Notes: a model not told the origin generated them from the sequence alone. Shown: positions 17,046-25,046, counted from the first letter of the stretch. The stretch is DNA of 64,000 nucleotides from Streptomyces sp. TLI_146 (GCF_002846415.1 NZ_PJMX01000001.1:4402001-4466000), one strand, 5' to 3'. A program made the numbers and translations.

Positions 17046-17939
17046 ACCGGCGACGGCGCCCCGCCGGCCCCCGCCGCCCTCGCCGCCAAGGTCCGCACCC
17101 TCGCCCCCTCCATGACCCGCTCGATGCAGCGCGTCGCCGAGGCCGTCGCCCAGGACCCCGCCGGGTGCGCCGCCCTCACCGTCACCGGTCTCGCCGAGCT
17201 CACCGGCACCAGCGAGGCCACCGTCGTGCGCACCGCCCGGCTGCTCGGCTACCCCGGCTACCGCGATCTGCGCCTCGCGCTCGCCGGGCTCGCCGCCCAG
17301 CAGCAGTCGGGGCGCGCCCCGGCCGTCACCGCCGACATCGCCGTGGACGACCCGATCGCCGACGTCGTCGCCAAGCTCGCCTACGACGAGCAGCAGACCC
17401 TCGCCGACACCGCCGCCGCCCTCGACACCGTCCAGCTCGGCGCCGCCGTCGCCGCCCTCGCCCAGGCCCGGCGGGTGGACATCTACGGTGTGGGGGCCTC
17501 CTCGCTCGTCGGCCAGGACCTCGCCCAGAAGCTGCTGCGCATCGGGCTCATCGCGCACGCCCACACCGACCCGCACCTCGCCGTCACCAACGCCGTCCAG
17601 CTGCGGTCCGGCGACGCCGCCGTCGCCATCACCCACTCCGGCTCGACCGGCGACGTCATCGAGCCGCTGCGCGTCGCCTTCGACCGGGGCGCCACCACCA
17701 TCGCCGTCACCGGCCGCCCCGACGGCCCCGTATCCCAGTACGCCGACCACATACTGACCACCTCCACCGCCCGCGAGAGCGAGCTGCGCCCGGCCGCGAT
17801 GTCGTCCCGGACGAGCCAACTCCTCGTCGTGGACTGCCTGTTCATCGGTATCGCCCAGCGCACGTACGAGACGGCCGCCCCCGCGCTCGCCGCCTCCTAC
17901 GAGGCGCTCGCCCACCGCCACAGCCCGCGCACCCGCTGA
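17019..17939 (+). CDS. MurR/RpiR-family transcriptional regulator
   Basis: Regulator of about 306 residues with an N-terminal RpiR HTH (SMQRVAEAVAQDPAGCAALTVTGLAELTGTSEATVVRTARLLGYPGYRDLRLALAG) and a C-terminal SIS sugar-phosphate domain (VDIYGVGASSLVGQDLAQKLLRIG...VAITHSGSTGDVIEPLRVA). It is followed 41 bases later by murQ, so it most likely senses MurNAc-6-phosphate or a related sugar phosphate and controls peptidoglycan recycling. GTG at 17019 is used; GTG at 17031 is an alternative. AT-rich inverted half-sites straddle the start, consistent with autoregulation. Confidence 0.9.
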   Translation: MTRDVKEIFTGDGAPPAPAALAAKVRTLAPSMTRSMQRVAEAVAQDPAGCAALTVTGLAELTGTSEATVVRTARLLGYPGYRDLRLALAGLAAQQQSGRAPAVTADIAVDDPIADVVAKLAYDEQQTLADTAAALDTVQLGAAVAALAQARRVDIYGVGASSLVGQDLAQKLLRIGLIAHAHTDPHLAVTNAVQLRSGDAAVAITHSGSTGDVIEPLRVAFDRGATTIAVTGRPDGPVSQYADHILTTSTARESELRPAAMSSRTSQLLVVDCLFIGIAQRTYETAAPALAASYEALAHRHSPRTR

Positions 17940-17980
17940 CCCCGGGTGCCTCGCACACGTACGGAAAGAGCAGCGCTCCC

Positions 17981-18898
17981 ATGACTTCCACGTACGGGGA
18001 ACTCCGCGCCCAGCTGGCCGCACTGACCACCGAGGCGTTCCGGCCCGAACTCGCCGACATCGACCGGCTGCCGACCGCCGAGATCGCCCGCCTCATGAAC
18101 GCCGAGGACGCCACCGTCCCGGCCGCCGTCGCCGCGCAACTGCCGCGGATCGCCGCCGCCATCGACGCCACCGCCGAGCGGATGGCCCAGGGCGGGCGCC
18201 TGGTGTACGCGGGCGCGGGCACCGCCGGGCGGCTCGGCGTCCTGGACGCCAGCGAGTGCCCGCCGACCTTCAACACCGACCCGTCGCAGGTCGTCGGGCT
18301 GATCGCGGGCGGACCGGCAGCCATTGCCACCTCCGTCGAAGGCGCCGAGGACTCCAAGGAGCTGGCCGCCGGTGATCTCGACCGGATCGGAATCGGCTCC
18401 CTGGACACCGTCGTCGGCGTCTCCGCCTCCGGCCGCACCCCCTACGCCGTCGGCGCCGTCGAACACGCCCGTGCGCGCGGGGCGTTGACCATCGGGCTCG
18501 CCTGCAACGAAGGGTCCGCCCTGGCCGCCGCCGCCGAGCACGGCATCGAGGTCGTGGTCGGGCCGGAGCTGCTGACCGGCTCCACCCGGCTCAAGTCCGG
18601 CACCGCCCAGAAGCTCGTCCTCAACATGATCTCGACGATCACGATGATCCGGCTCGGCAAGACGTACGGGAACCTCATGGTCGACGTACGGGCCTCCAAC
18701 GAGAAGCTGCGCGCCCGCTCGCGGCGGATCGTCGCGCTGGCGACGGACGCCGGTGACGAGGACATCGAGGCGGCCCTGGTGGCCGCCGACGGCGAGGTGA
18801 AGACGGCGATCCTGATGCTCCTCGCGGACGTGGACGCGGCGACGGCGACCCACCGCCTGGAGCGGGCGAACGGCCGGCTGCGCTCGGCGTTGACGTAG
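17981..18898 (+). CDS. murQ: N-acetylmuramic acid 6-phosphate etherase
   Basis: Enzyme of 305 residues that cleaves the lactyl ether of MurNAc-6-phosphate to give GlcNAc-6-phosphate and lactate in cell-wall recycling. Diagnostic segments: GRLVYAGAGTAGRLGVLDASECPPTFNTDP, GLIAGGPAAI, GVSASGRTPYAVGAV, LLTGSTRLKSGTAQKLVLNMISTITMIRLGKTYGNLMVDV. The product feeds the NagA enzyme encoded at 30.4 kb. Directly downstream of its RpiR regulator, same strand. ATG at 17981 follows GGAAAGAG. Confidence 0.97.
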   Translation: MTSTYGELRAQLAALTTEAFRPELADIDRLPTAEIARLMNAEDATVPAAVAAQLPRIAAAIDATAERMAQGGRLVYAGAGTAGRLGVLDASECPPTFNTDPSQVVGLIAGGPAAIATSVEGAEDSKELAAGDLDRIGIGSLDTVVGVSASGRTPYAVGAVEHARARGALTIGLACNEGSALAAAAEHGIEVVVGPELLTGSTRLKSGTAQKLVLNMISTITMIRLGKTYGNLMVDVRASNEKLRARSRRIVALATDAGDEDIEAALVAADGEVKTAILMLLADVDAATATHRLERANGRLRSALT

Positions 18899-18958
18899 AA
18901 CCGGCAACTCTCCTGCGCCGCCAACTCCCCGGCGCCGCGCCCGCCTTACGATCTCGTC

Positions 18959-19516
18959 ATGACCACGTCCGACCGCGAACCCGAGCCCGTCTTCATCAGG
19001 GTCGGCTGGGGAGGCCGCTGGCGCTACAACCCCGCCAATCCCCTCGGCCTCACCCTCATCTTCCTCACCCTGATCTTCGTCGCCGTCGCCTTCCTCGTCG
19101 TGAACGACCAGAGCGACTGGAGCGAGGGCGAGCTGCGGGACGCCGCCCACCAGGCGGCCCGCGACCTGGACGGATCGACCCAGCGCAACATCGACCCGTC
19201 CCTGGCGTTCTCCGGCGGCGACTACGCGCAAACCATCGAGGACGCCATGAAGAACACCGGCGCGGCCCAGTGGTTCGTCGACCCGCTCGTGCTGCGCAGC
19301 CACGGCAAGGACCCGGCGGCGTACGACATCACCGGCGCCGGTACGGACGCGGCGTTCTGCATGCACCTCACCGTCAGCCCGTTCGGCGACGGCCAGGCGG
19401 TCATCGGGGCCCGGGTCACGGACGGCGCCTGCCGAGGAGAGCCTGAGCACGCCGAAGGGCGGCACCCCTGCGAACAGGAGTGCCGCCCTCGGCGTACAGC
19501 GTGCTGGAACCGCTGA
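18959..19516 (+). CDS. Single-pass membrane protein of unknown function
   Basis: Protein of 185 residues with one membrane segment (LGLTLIFLTLIFVAVAFLVVN, about 29-50) after a short aromatic N-terminus, and an extracytoplasmic domain containing AHQAARDLDGSTQ and CMHLTVSPFGDGQAVIGARVTDGAC; the two cysteines may form a disulfide. Roughly the last 23 residues (after GACRGEPEHAEG) are encoded by the bidirectional terminator shared with groEL and by flanking DNA, so the natural end is probably near TDGAC. ATG at 18959. Unrecognised family; no partner evident. Confidence 0.7.
   Translation: MTTSDREPEPVFIRVGWGGRWRYNPANPLGLTLIFLTLIFVAVAFLVVNDQSDWSEGELRDAAHQAARDLDGSTQRNIDPSLAFSGGDYAQTIEDAMKNTGAAQWFVDPLVLRSHGKDPAAYDITGAGTDAAFCMHLTVSPFGDGQAVIGARVTDGACRGEPEHAEGRHPCEQECRPRRTACWNR
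19449..19495. terminator. Bidirectional terminator between the membrane-protein gene and groEL
   Basis: ACGCCGAAGGGCGGCACCCCTG (19449-19470; one bulged A), loop CGAA, and CAGGAGTGCCGCCC plus TCGGCGT (19475-19495). About 20 pairs. It would stop groEL transcripts and rightward transcripts, although it lies within the last codons of the rightward reading frame. Confidence 0.85.
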
Positions 19517-19528
19517 TCCCGGAGGGGA

Positions 19529-21151
19529 TCAGAAGTCCATGTCACCGCCCGGCATGCCGCCCGGAGCGGCCGCGGCGGCCTTCTCCGGCTTGTCGGCGAT
19601 GACGGCCTCGGTGGTGAGGAACAGCGCGGCGATCGACGCGGCGTTCTGCAGCGCGGAGCGCGTGACCTTCGCCGGGTCGATGATGCCCTCGGCGATCATG
19701 TCGACGTACTCGCCGGTCGCGGCGTTCAGACCGTGGCCGACGGCCAGGTTGCGCACCTTCTCGACGACGACGCCACCCTCGAGACCACCGTTGACGGCGA
19801 TCTGCTTCAGCGGGGCCTCCAGGGCGAGCTTCACGGCGTTGGCGCCGGTCGCCTCGTCACCCGACAGGTCCAGCTTCTCGAAGACCGAGGAGGCCTGGAG
19901 CAGGGCCACGCCACCACCGGCGACGATGCCCTCCTCGACGGCCGCCTTCGCGTTGCGAACGGCGTCCTCGATGCGGTGCTTGCGCTCCTTGAGCTCCACC
20001 TCGGTGGCGGCGCCGGCCTTGATGACGGCCACGCCGCCGGCCAGCTTCGCCAGGCGCTCCTGGAGCTTCTCGCGGTCGTAGTCCGAGTCCGAGTTCTCGA
20101 TCTCGGCACGGATCTGGTTGACGCGACCGGCGACCTGCTCGCTGTCACCGGCACCGTCGACGATCGTGGTCTCGTCCTTGGTGATGACGACCTTGCGGGC
20201 GCGGCCCAGCAGGTCGAGACCCGCGTTCTCCAGCTTGAGGCCGACCTCCTCGGAGATGACCGTGCCGCCGGTGAGGATGGCGATGTCGTTCAGCATCGCC
20301 TTGCGGCGGTCGCCGAAGCCCGGGGCCTTGACGGCGACGGACTTGAAGGTGCCGCGGATCTTGTTCACGACCAGGGTCGACAGGGCCTCGCCCTCGACGT
20401 CCTCGGCGATGATCAGGAGCGGCTTGCCCGACTGCATGACCTTCTCGAGGAGCGGCAGCAGGTCCTTGACCGAGCCGATCTTCGAGTTGACGATCAGGAT
20501 GTACGGGTCGTCGAGCGCGGCTTCCATGCGCTCCATGTCGGTCGCGAAGTACGCCGAGATGTAGCCCTTGTCGAAGCGCATGCCCTCGGTGAGCTCGAGC
20601 TCCAGACCGAAGGTCTGGGACTCCTCGACCGTGATGACGCCTTCCTTGCCGACCTTGTCCATCGCCTCGGCGATGAGCTCGCCGATCTGGGTGTCGGCGG
20701 CGGAGATGGAGGCCGTCGAAGCGATCTGCTCCTTGGTCTCGACATCCTTCGCCTGCTCCAGGAGCGCACCGGAGACGGCCTCGACGGCCTTCTCGATGCC
20801 GCGCTTCAGAGCCATCGGGTTGGCGCCGGCGGCGACGTTGCGCAGGCCCTCGCGCACCAGCGCCTGGGCGAGCACGGTCGCGGTGGTCGTACCGTCACCG
20901 GCGACGTCGTCCGTCTTCTTGGCGACTTCCTTGACCAGCTCGGCGCCGATCTTCTCGTACGGGTCCTCGAGCTCGATCTCCTTGGCGATGGAAACACCAT
21001 CGTTGGTGATCGTGGGGGCGCCCCACTTCTTCTCGAGGACGACGTTGCGGCCCTTGGGGCCAAGGGTGACCTTGACGGCGTCGGCGAGCTGGTTCATCCC
21101 GCGCTCGAGACCGCGCCGTGCCTCCTCGTCGAACGCGATGATCTTGGCCAT
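19529..21151 (-). CDS. groEL: 60-kDa chaperonin GroEL (solitary copy, GroEL2-type)
   Basis: ATP-dependent folding chaperonin of 540 residues. N-terminus MAKIIAFDEEARRGLERGMNQLADAVKVTLGPKGRNVVLEKKWGAPTITNDGVSIAKEI, ATPase motif DVAGDGTTTATVLAQ, and the usual C-terminal Gly/Met tail (GGMPGGDMDF). ATG at 21151; the longer frame upstream has no chaperonin sequence. No groES is adjacent, as for the second, unlinked groEL of Streptomyces. Two overlapping-in-tandem CIRCE operators lie 130-192 bases upstream, so it should be HrcA-controlled and heat-induced. Confidence 0.98.
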   Translation of the reverse strand: MAKIIAFDEEARRGLERGMNQLADAVKVTLGPKGRNVVLEKKWGAPTITNDGVSIAKEIELEDPYEKIGAELVKEVAKKTDDVAGDGTTTATVLAQALVREGLRNVAAGANPMALKRGIEKAVEAVSGALLEQAKDVETKEQIASTASISAADTQIGELIAEAMDKVGKEGVITVEESQTFGLELELTEGMRFDKGYISAYFATDMERMEAALDDPYILIVNSKIGSVKDLLPLLEKVMQSGKPLLIIAEDVEGEALSTLVVNKIRGTFKSVAVKAPGFGDRRKAMLNDIAILTGGTVISEEVGLKLENAGLDLLGRARKVVITKDETTIVDGAGDSEQVAGRVNQIRAEIENSDSDYDREKLQERLAKLAGGVAVIKAGAATEVELKERKHRIEDAVRNAKAAVEEGIVAGGGVALLQASSVFEKLDLSGDEATGANAVKLALEAPLKQIAVNGGLEGGVVVEKVRNLAVGHGLNAATGEYVDMIAEGIIDPAKVTRSALQNAASIAALFLTTEAVIADKPEKAAAAAPGGMPGGDMDF

Positions 21152-21280
21152 GTGAAGTGGTCCTCCCGGACAGGGGTGGCGTTCTTCGTGGACCGTGCCG
21201 GTGCCCGCGACGGACGGTCTGCAGTCCTTGTGGTTCCTTGCCCCACCCGGTCTGCGGACCTCACTGACCCGATCCAAGTT

Positions 21281-21307
21281 CTGTCACTCTCACTCGGAGA
21301 GTGCTAA
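21281..21307 (-). promoter_or_regulatory. CIRCE operator 1 (HrcA), diverged
   Basis: CTGTCACTC, nine bases, GAGTGCTAA. The right arm is perfect; the left arm matches TTAGCACTC at six of nine positions. Upstream of groEL. Confidence 0.75.
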
Positions 21308-21316
21308 CGCCAATGA

Positions 21317-21343
21317 TTAGCACTCGACCCAGGAGAGTGCAAG
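21317..21343 (-). promoter_or_regulatory. CIRCE operator 2 (HrcA)
   Basis: TTAGCACTC, nine bases (GACCCAGGA), GAGTGCAAG. The left arm is perfect. It starts 10 bases after CIRCE 1, so the facing arms also form the reverse palindrome GAGTGCTAA-N9-TTAGCACTC. Confidence 0.85.
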
Positions 21344-21410
21344 GCCGTCCCACCCCCGCGGCCCGGTCCCGGCCACCTCCGGGGCGGGCTTCCCGGGCCC
21401 CGGACACACA

Positions 21411-21451
21411 CGTGGGGCCCGCATCCATTTACAGAGGATGCGGGCCCCACG
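21411..21451 (-). terminator. Terminator hairpin after the cold-shock gene
   Basis: CGTGGGGCCCGCATCC (21411-21426), nine-base loop, exact complement (21436-21451): 16 perfect pairs, located 35 bases past the cold-shock stop. Confidence 0.85.
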
Positions 21452-21485
21452 GGCCTGTATGCGTCGGTGGCCGATCGCGCCGAGA

Positions 21486-21689
21486 TCAGACGGCGAGCTT
21501 GACCATGTCCGCCTGCGGACCCTTCTGGCCCTGCGAGATCTCGAACTCGACTCGCTGACCTTCTTCAAGGGTGCGGTAGCCGTCCATCTGGATCGCGCTG
21601 TAGTGGACGAAAACATCCGCACCACCGTCGACCGCGATGAAGCCGTACCCCTTCTCCGCGTTGAACCACTTGACGGTGCCCTGAGCCAT
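21486..21689 (-). CDS. Cold-shock protein (CspA family, 67 aa)
   Basis: Single OB-fold RNA chaperone: MAQGTVKWFNAEKGYGFIAVDG with RNP1 (KGYGFI) and RNP2 (DVFVHYSAI), ending MVKLAV. ATG at 21689 has GGGGAG nine bases upstream. It has its own terminator and a long upstream non-coding stretch, as expected for a cold-shock mRNA with an extended 5' leader. Equivalent to the ScoF-type proteins of Streptomyces. Confidence 0.96.
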   Translation of the reverse strand: MAQGTVKWFNAEKGYGFIAVDGGADVFVHYSAIQMDGYRTLEEGQRVEFEISQGQKGPQADMVKLAV

Positions 21690-22040
21690 GCCTAACTCCC
21701 CTATTACTGGCCCTTGCACGGGACCGCACTTCGCGGACCCGGGTCAGACCTCCACCCTCCGACAGGAGAGGGTGTGCGCCGGAACGCGTCGACCGCGGCT
21801 GAATGTATCTGCCCAACTGCCCTCTGCAACAGGTCAATCGGACGAGAATTCCGGGCAGGGGTGAAGAGCGGAATGCCGCGAAATTCAGCATTCCGGGGCA
21901 AGTCGGGCCGGGCAAAGCGCACTTAAGGAGCAATATGCTCGAACACTTTGACTGCTTCTCGACGCCGGTTCGTCGCGTTCTCATATGCACGTGGCACGCA
22001 CAACGAAGGGGACTTCCCCACTGTACCGCGCTCAACCACA
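21690..22040 (-). other. 351-bp upstream region of the cold-shock gene
   Basis: No gene seen. The DNA is less GC-rich than its surroundings (for example around 21830-21970) and includes a small hairpin (CCGC-GAAGT-GCGG, 21729-21741), consistent with a long regulatory leader plus promoter for the cold-shock gene. Exact promoter elements were not assigned. Confidence 0.4.
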
Positions 22041-22083
22041 CTGAATTGCCCCCTCCGCTTAGCTTGCGGAGGGGGCAATTCAG
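22041..22083 (-). terminator. Terminator hairpin after the sulfur-carrier gene
   Basis: CTGAATTGCCCCCTCCGC (22041-22058), seven-base loop, exact complement (22066-22083): 18 perfect pairs, 41 bases beyond the stop of the sulfur carrier. Confidence 0.85.
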
Positions 22084-22123
22084 GTAACTGTGCGTGCAGC
22101 GCGCCGGTGTTCGGCGCCTTTGC

Positions 22124-22402
22124 TCAGCAGCCGCCGGCGACGGCGGGAATGATCGAGACGCCCGCGCCGTCCGGCGTCGCCGTCTCCAGGCCCTGCTCGA
22201 AGCGGACGTCGTCGTCGTTCACGTACACGTTGACGAACCGGCGCAGCTTGCCCTGGTCGTCCAGGACCCGGGCGGCGATCCCGGTGTGGTTCTTCTCCAG
22301 GTCGGCGATGACCTCGGCGAGGGTGGCGCCCTCGGCCGCGACTTCGGCCTTGCCGCCGGTGTACGTACGGAGAATGGTGGGGATGCGGACGTTGACGCTC
22401 AT
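22124..22402 (-). CDS. ThiS/MoaD/CysO-like sulfur-carrier protein ending in GGC
   Basis: Beta-grasp protein of 92 residues (MSVNVRIPTILRTYTGGKAEVAAEGATLAEVIADLEKNHTGIAARVLDDQGKLRRFVNVYVNDDDVRFEQGLET...) with C-terminus VSIIPAVAGGC. Sulfur carriers are activated at a terminal Gly-Gly as a thiocarboxylate; here one Cys follows the GG, so a protease (a Mec/JAMM-type enzyme, not encoded in this window) would have to remove it. The gene starts 28 bases after the threonine-synthase-family gene, in the same SAM-riboswitch-controlled transcript. A role as sulfide donor to that enzyme for homocysteine formation is inferred. Molybdopterin or thiamin function is less likely, as no such genes are near. 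Confidence 0.9.
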   Translation of the reverse strand: MSVNVRIPTILRTYTGGKAEVAAEGATLAEVIADLEKNHTGIAARVLDDQGKLRRFVNVYVNDDDVRFEQGLETATPDGAGVSIIPAVAGGC

Positions 22403-22430
22403 GGGGTTCTGCCTTTCCGTGGCCGGTGGG

Positions 22431-23726
22431 TCAGTGGGCGAGGCCCGCGTCGCGGAACGCGTCCAGGCTCGGGCGGATCGTCGCGGTCGGGCCGGTCGTC
22501 GGGGCCACGGCGTCCAGGGTCTTGAGGCCGTCCCCCGTGTTGAGGACGACAGTAGTGAGCGCCGGGTCGAGCAGCCCGCTTTCGATGAGCTTCCGGGTGA
22601 CGCCGACCGTCACGCCGCCCGCCGTCTCGGCGAAGATGCCCTCGGTCCGGGCGAGCAGCTTGATCGCGTCCACGACCTGCTCGTCGTTCACGTCCTCCAC
22701 CGCACCGCCGGTGCGCCGGGCGATGTCCAGGACGTACGGGCCGTCCGCCGGGTTGCCGATGGCCAGCGACTTGGCGATGGTGTCCGGCTTCTGCGGCCGG
22801 ACGACGTCGTGGCCCGCCTTGAAGGCGGTGGAGACCGGGGAGCAGCCCTCCGCCTGGGCTCCGAAGATCTTGTACGGCTTGTCCTCGACCAGCCCCAGCC
22901 TGATCAGCTCCTGGAGACCCTTGTCGATCTTCGTGAGCTGCGAGCCGGAGGCGATGGGGATGACGATCTGGTCGGGCAGCCGCCAGCCGAGCTGCTCGCA
23001 GATCTCGTAGGCGAGGGTCTTCGAACCCTCGCCGTAGTACGGCCGCAGGTTCACGTTCACGAAGCCCCAGCCCTCGCCGAGCGGGTCCCCGATGAGCTCC
23101 GAGCAGAAGCGGTTGACGTCGTCGTAGTTGCCCTCGATACCGACCAGCTCGCCGCCGTACACCGCGGCCATGACGACCTTGCCCTGCTCCAGGTCGTGCG
23201 GGATGAACACACAGGAGCGGAATCCGGCCCGGGCGGCGGCGGCGCCGACCGCGCCCGCCAGGTTGCCGGTGGAGGAGCAGGAGAGCGTGGTGAAGCCGAA
23301 GGCGCGGGCGGCCTCGACGGCGATCGCGACGACGCGGTCCTTGAAGGAGTGCGTCGGGTTGCCGGAGTCGTCCTTGACGTAGAGGCCACCGGTGACGCCC
23401 AGCTCACGGGCGAGATTGTCGGCCTTGACGAGCTTGGTGAATCCCGGATTCAGGTTGGGCTTTTCAGCCACATTGGCCGGAACAGGCAGCAGGGGCGCAT
23501 AGCGCCAGATGTTGTCCGGGCCCGCCTCGATACGCTTGCGCAGCGCCTCGGGGTCACCCGTCGGAAGGTCGTACGCGACTTCGAGCGGCCCGAAACACAG
23601 GGCGCAGGCGAAGATCGGGCCGAGGTCGAACCGCTCGCCGCATTCCCGGCAGGAAAGCGCGACGGCGGGACCGAGGTTCACGGTGGTGGCGGCATTGGCA
23701 GTGTCGTCGATGGTGTGCACAGCCAT
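22431..23726 (-). CDS. Threonine-synthase-family PLP enzyme under a SAM riboswitch (possible homocysteine synthase)
   Basis: Fold-type II PLP enzyme of 431 residues, normally annotated threonine synthase (ThrC). It has an N-terminal zinc-ribbon-like stretch (CRECGERFDLGPIFACALC), PLP lysine in NPTHSFKDR (about residue 125), the phosphate loop SCSSTGNLAGAVGAAAA and late motifs AKSLAIGNPADGPYVLD and FAETAGGVTVGV. ATG at 23726. No hom or thrB gene is adjacent, unlike a typical thrC locus. Instead the leader is an S-adenosylmethionine riboswitch and the next gene is a sulfur carrier. SAM control fits methionine, not threonine, synthesis, so I infer that it replaces the phosphate of O-phosphohomoserine with sulfur. 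True threonine synthase remains possible. Confidence 0.92.
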   Translation of the reverse strand: MAVHTIDDTANAATTVNLGPAVALSCRECGERFDLGPIFACALCFGPLEVAYDLPTGDPEALRKRIEAGPDNIWRYAPLLPVPANVAEKPNLNPGFTKLVKADNLARELGVTGGLYVKDDSGNPTHSFKDRVVAIAVEAARAFGFTTLSCSSTGNLAGAVGAAAARAGFRSCVFIPHDLEQGKVVMAAVYGGELVGIEGNYDDVNRFCSELIGDPLGEGWGFVNVNLRPYYGEGSKTLAYEICEQLGWRLPDQIVIPIASGSQLTKIDKGLQELIRLGLVEDKPYKIFGAQAEGCSPVSTAFKAGHDVVRPQKPDTIAKSLAIGNPADGPYVLDIARRTGGAVEDVNDEQVVDAIKLLARTEGIFAETAGGVTVGVTRKLIESGLLDPALTTVVLNTGDGLKTLDAVAPTTGPTATIRPSLDAFRDAGLAH

Positions 23727-23745
23727 GATGGCGAGGCCCTTTCTC

Positions 23746-23869
23746 CTCATCTTCCCCATGGCGCATTTCGCCATGAGACGGAATTGGCACCTTCCCCACC
23801 GTGACCTCGCGGTCGGCAGGAGGGTTGCCGGGACTTCAACGGGCCGTTCCCTCAGTCCCTCTGGATGAG
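23746..23869 (-). promoter_or_regulatory. SAM-I (S-box) riboswitch
   Basis: Read on the minus strand, the leader has P1 5' strand CTCATC (23869-23864), CCAGAGGGACTGAGGGAACG, the conserved GGCCCGTTGAAGTCCCGG and GCAACC, a P3 hairpin, AAGGTGCCAATTCCGTC, a P4 hairpin (CATGGCG...CGCCATG) and the P1 3' strand GATGAG (23751-23746). These are the S-box consensus blocks in order. P1's 3' strand merges with GAGGAG, 16-20 bases before the ATG, so SAM binding should hide the ribosome site. It differs from the SAM-IV aptamer also found in actinomycetes. Confidence 0.92.
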
Positions 23870-24023
23870 CGCTGTGGCACTGGGTCCAGGACCCAGGCAT
23901 TTGTTCGCGCGACGACCCCGACATGCGACGGTCATCCGCGTTGTTCAAGACTGTAACCGAAGGCCCGGACGGTTGAGATAGTCGTCCGAACCGCGAGATG
24001 GATCACAGAGGAGGCTCCGGCCC

Positions 24024-24971
24024 GTGTTGGAAGAGGTGGAGCGCTGGCTGAGCAGGCGTTCCTGGTCGGCGGCCGACCGCCCGCTGGACGTGATCCTGGC
24101 CGCCAAGCGCCGCGGCGCCACCACGGTCAGCGTCGTGCTGCCGGCGCTCGACGAGGAGGCCACGGTGGGCCACATCGTCGCCGCGATCCGGCGCGAGCTG
24201 ATGACCGCCGCGGTGCCGCTGGTGGACGAGCTGGTGGTGGTCGACTCCGGCTCCACCGACCGTACGGCCGAGGTCGCGGCGGCCGCGGGCGCCCGGGTGG
24301 TGCACCGGGACGCGATCCTGCCCCGGATCCCGGCCCTGCCCGGCAAGGGCGAGGTCCTGTGGCGCTCCCTGCTGGTCACCACGGGTGACATCGTCTGCTT
24401 CATCGACGCGGACCTGCGGGACTTCGACCCCGCCTTCGTCTCCGGGATCGTCGGGCCGCTCCTGACCGACCCGGACGTGGACTTCGTCAAGGCGATGTAC
24501 GACCGCCCGTTCGGCGACTCCCCAGGTCAGGGCGGCCGGGTCACCGAACTGGTGGCCCGCCCCCTGCTCAATCTGCACTGGCCGCGGCTGGCCGGGTTCG
24601 TCCAGCCGCTGGGCGGCGAGTACGCGGCCCGCCGCTCGCTCCTGGAGCGGCTGCCGTTCCCCGTCGGTTACGGAGTGGAGCTGGGCCTGCTCGTCGACGC
24701 ACTGCACACGGTGGGCCTGGACGCGCTGGCCCAGGTCGACGTGGGCGTACGCAAACACCGCCATCAGGATGGCCAGGCCCTCGGCCGGATGGCGGCGGCG
24801 ATCTACCGCACGGCCCAACTCCGGCTCTCCCGCGCCCACTTGGTGCGCCCGACGCTGACGCAGTTCGAGCGCGGCGCGGACGGATTCGTTCCGCGGACCT
24901 ACGCGGTGGACACCGAGGAGCGGCCGCCGATGCGGGACATCGGGGAGTACGCGGTGCATCGGGCGGCGTAA
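24024..24971 (+). CDS. gpgS: Glucosyl-3-phosphoglycerate synthase
   Basis: GT81/GT-A enzyme of 315 residues that transfers glucose from an NDP donor to 3-phosphoglycerate, first step to glucosylglycerate and, in mycobacteria, methylglucose lipopolysaccharides. Matches: TTVSVVLPALDEEATVGHIVAAIRREL, LVDELVVVDSGSTDRTAEVAA, FIDADLRDFDP (metal-binding DxD region) and FVQPLGGEYAARRSLLERLPFPVGYGVELGLLVD. The GTG start at 24024 has GAGGAGG about 10 bases upstream. It precedes otsA on the same strand (75 bases), grouping two compatible-solute enzymes. Confidence 0.92.
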   Translation: MLEEVERWLSRRSWSAADRPLDVILAAKRRGATTVSVVLPALDEEATVGHIVAAIRRELMTAAVPLVDELVVVDSGSTDRTAEVAAAAGARVVHRDAILPRIPALPGKGEVLWRSLLVTTGDIVCFIDADLRDFDPAFVSGIVGPLLTDPDVDFVKAMYDRPFGDSPGQGGRVTELVARPLLNLHWPRLAGFVQPLGGEYAARRSLLERLPFPVGYGVELGLLVDALHTVGLDALAQVDVGVRKHRHQDGQALGRMAAAIYRTAQLRLSRAHLVRPTLTQFERGADGFVPRTYAVDTEERPPMRDIGEYAVHRAA

Positions 24972-25046
24972 GGGGGCGTGACGATCCGGGGTCCGTGCCG
25001 CTGTTCGCACGTTTGAGGCATTCCGCTACGGGCTAGGTTCGTGTCC

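Noticed and set aside
23746..23869. SAM-IV or cobalamin riboswitch in the same leader
   Set aside because: The order and sequence of blocks (CCAGAGGGACTGAGGGAACG, GGCAACC, AAGGTGCCAATTCC) are those of the S-box class.
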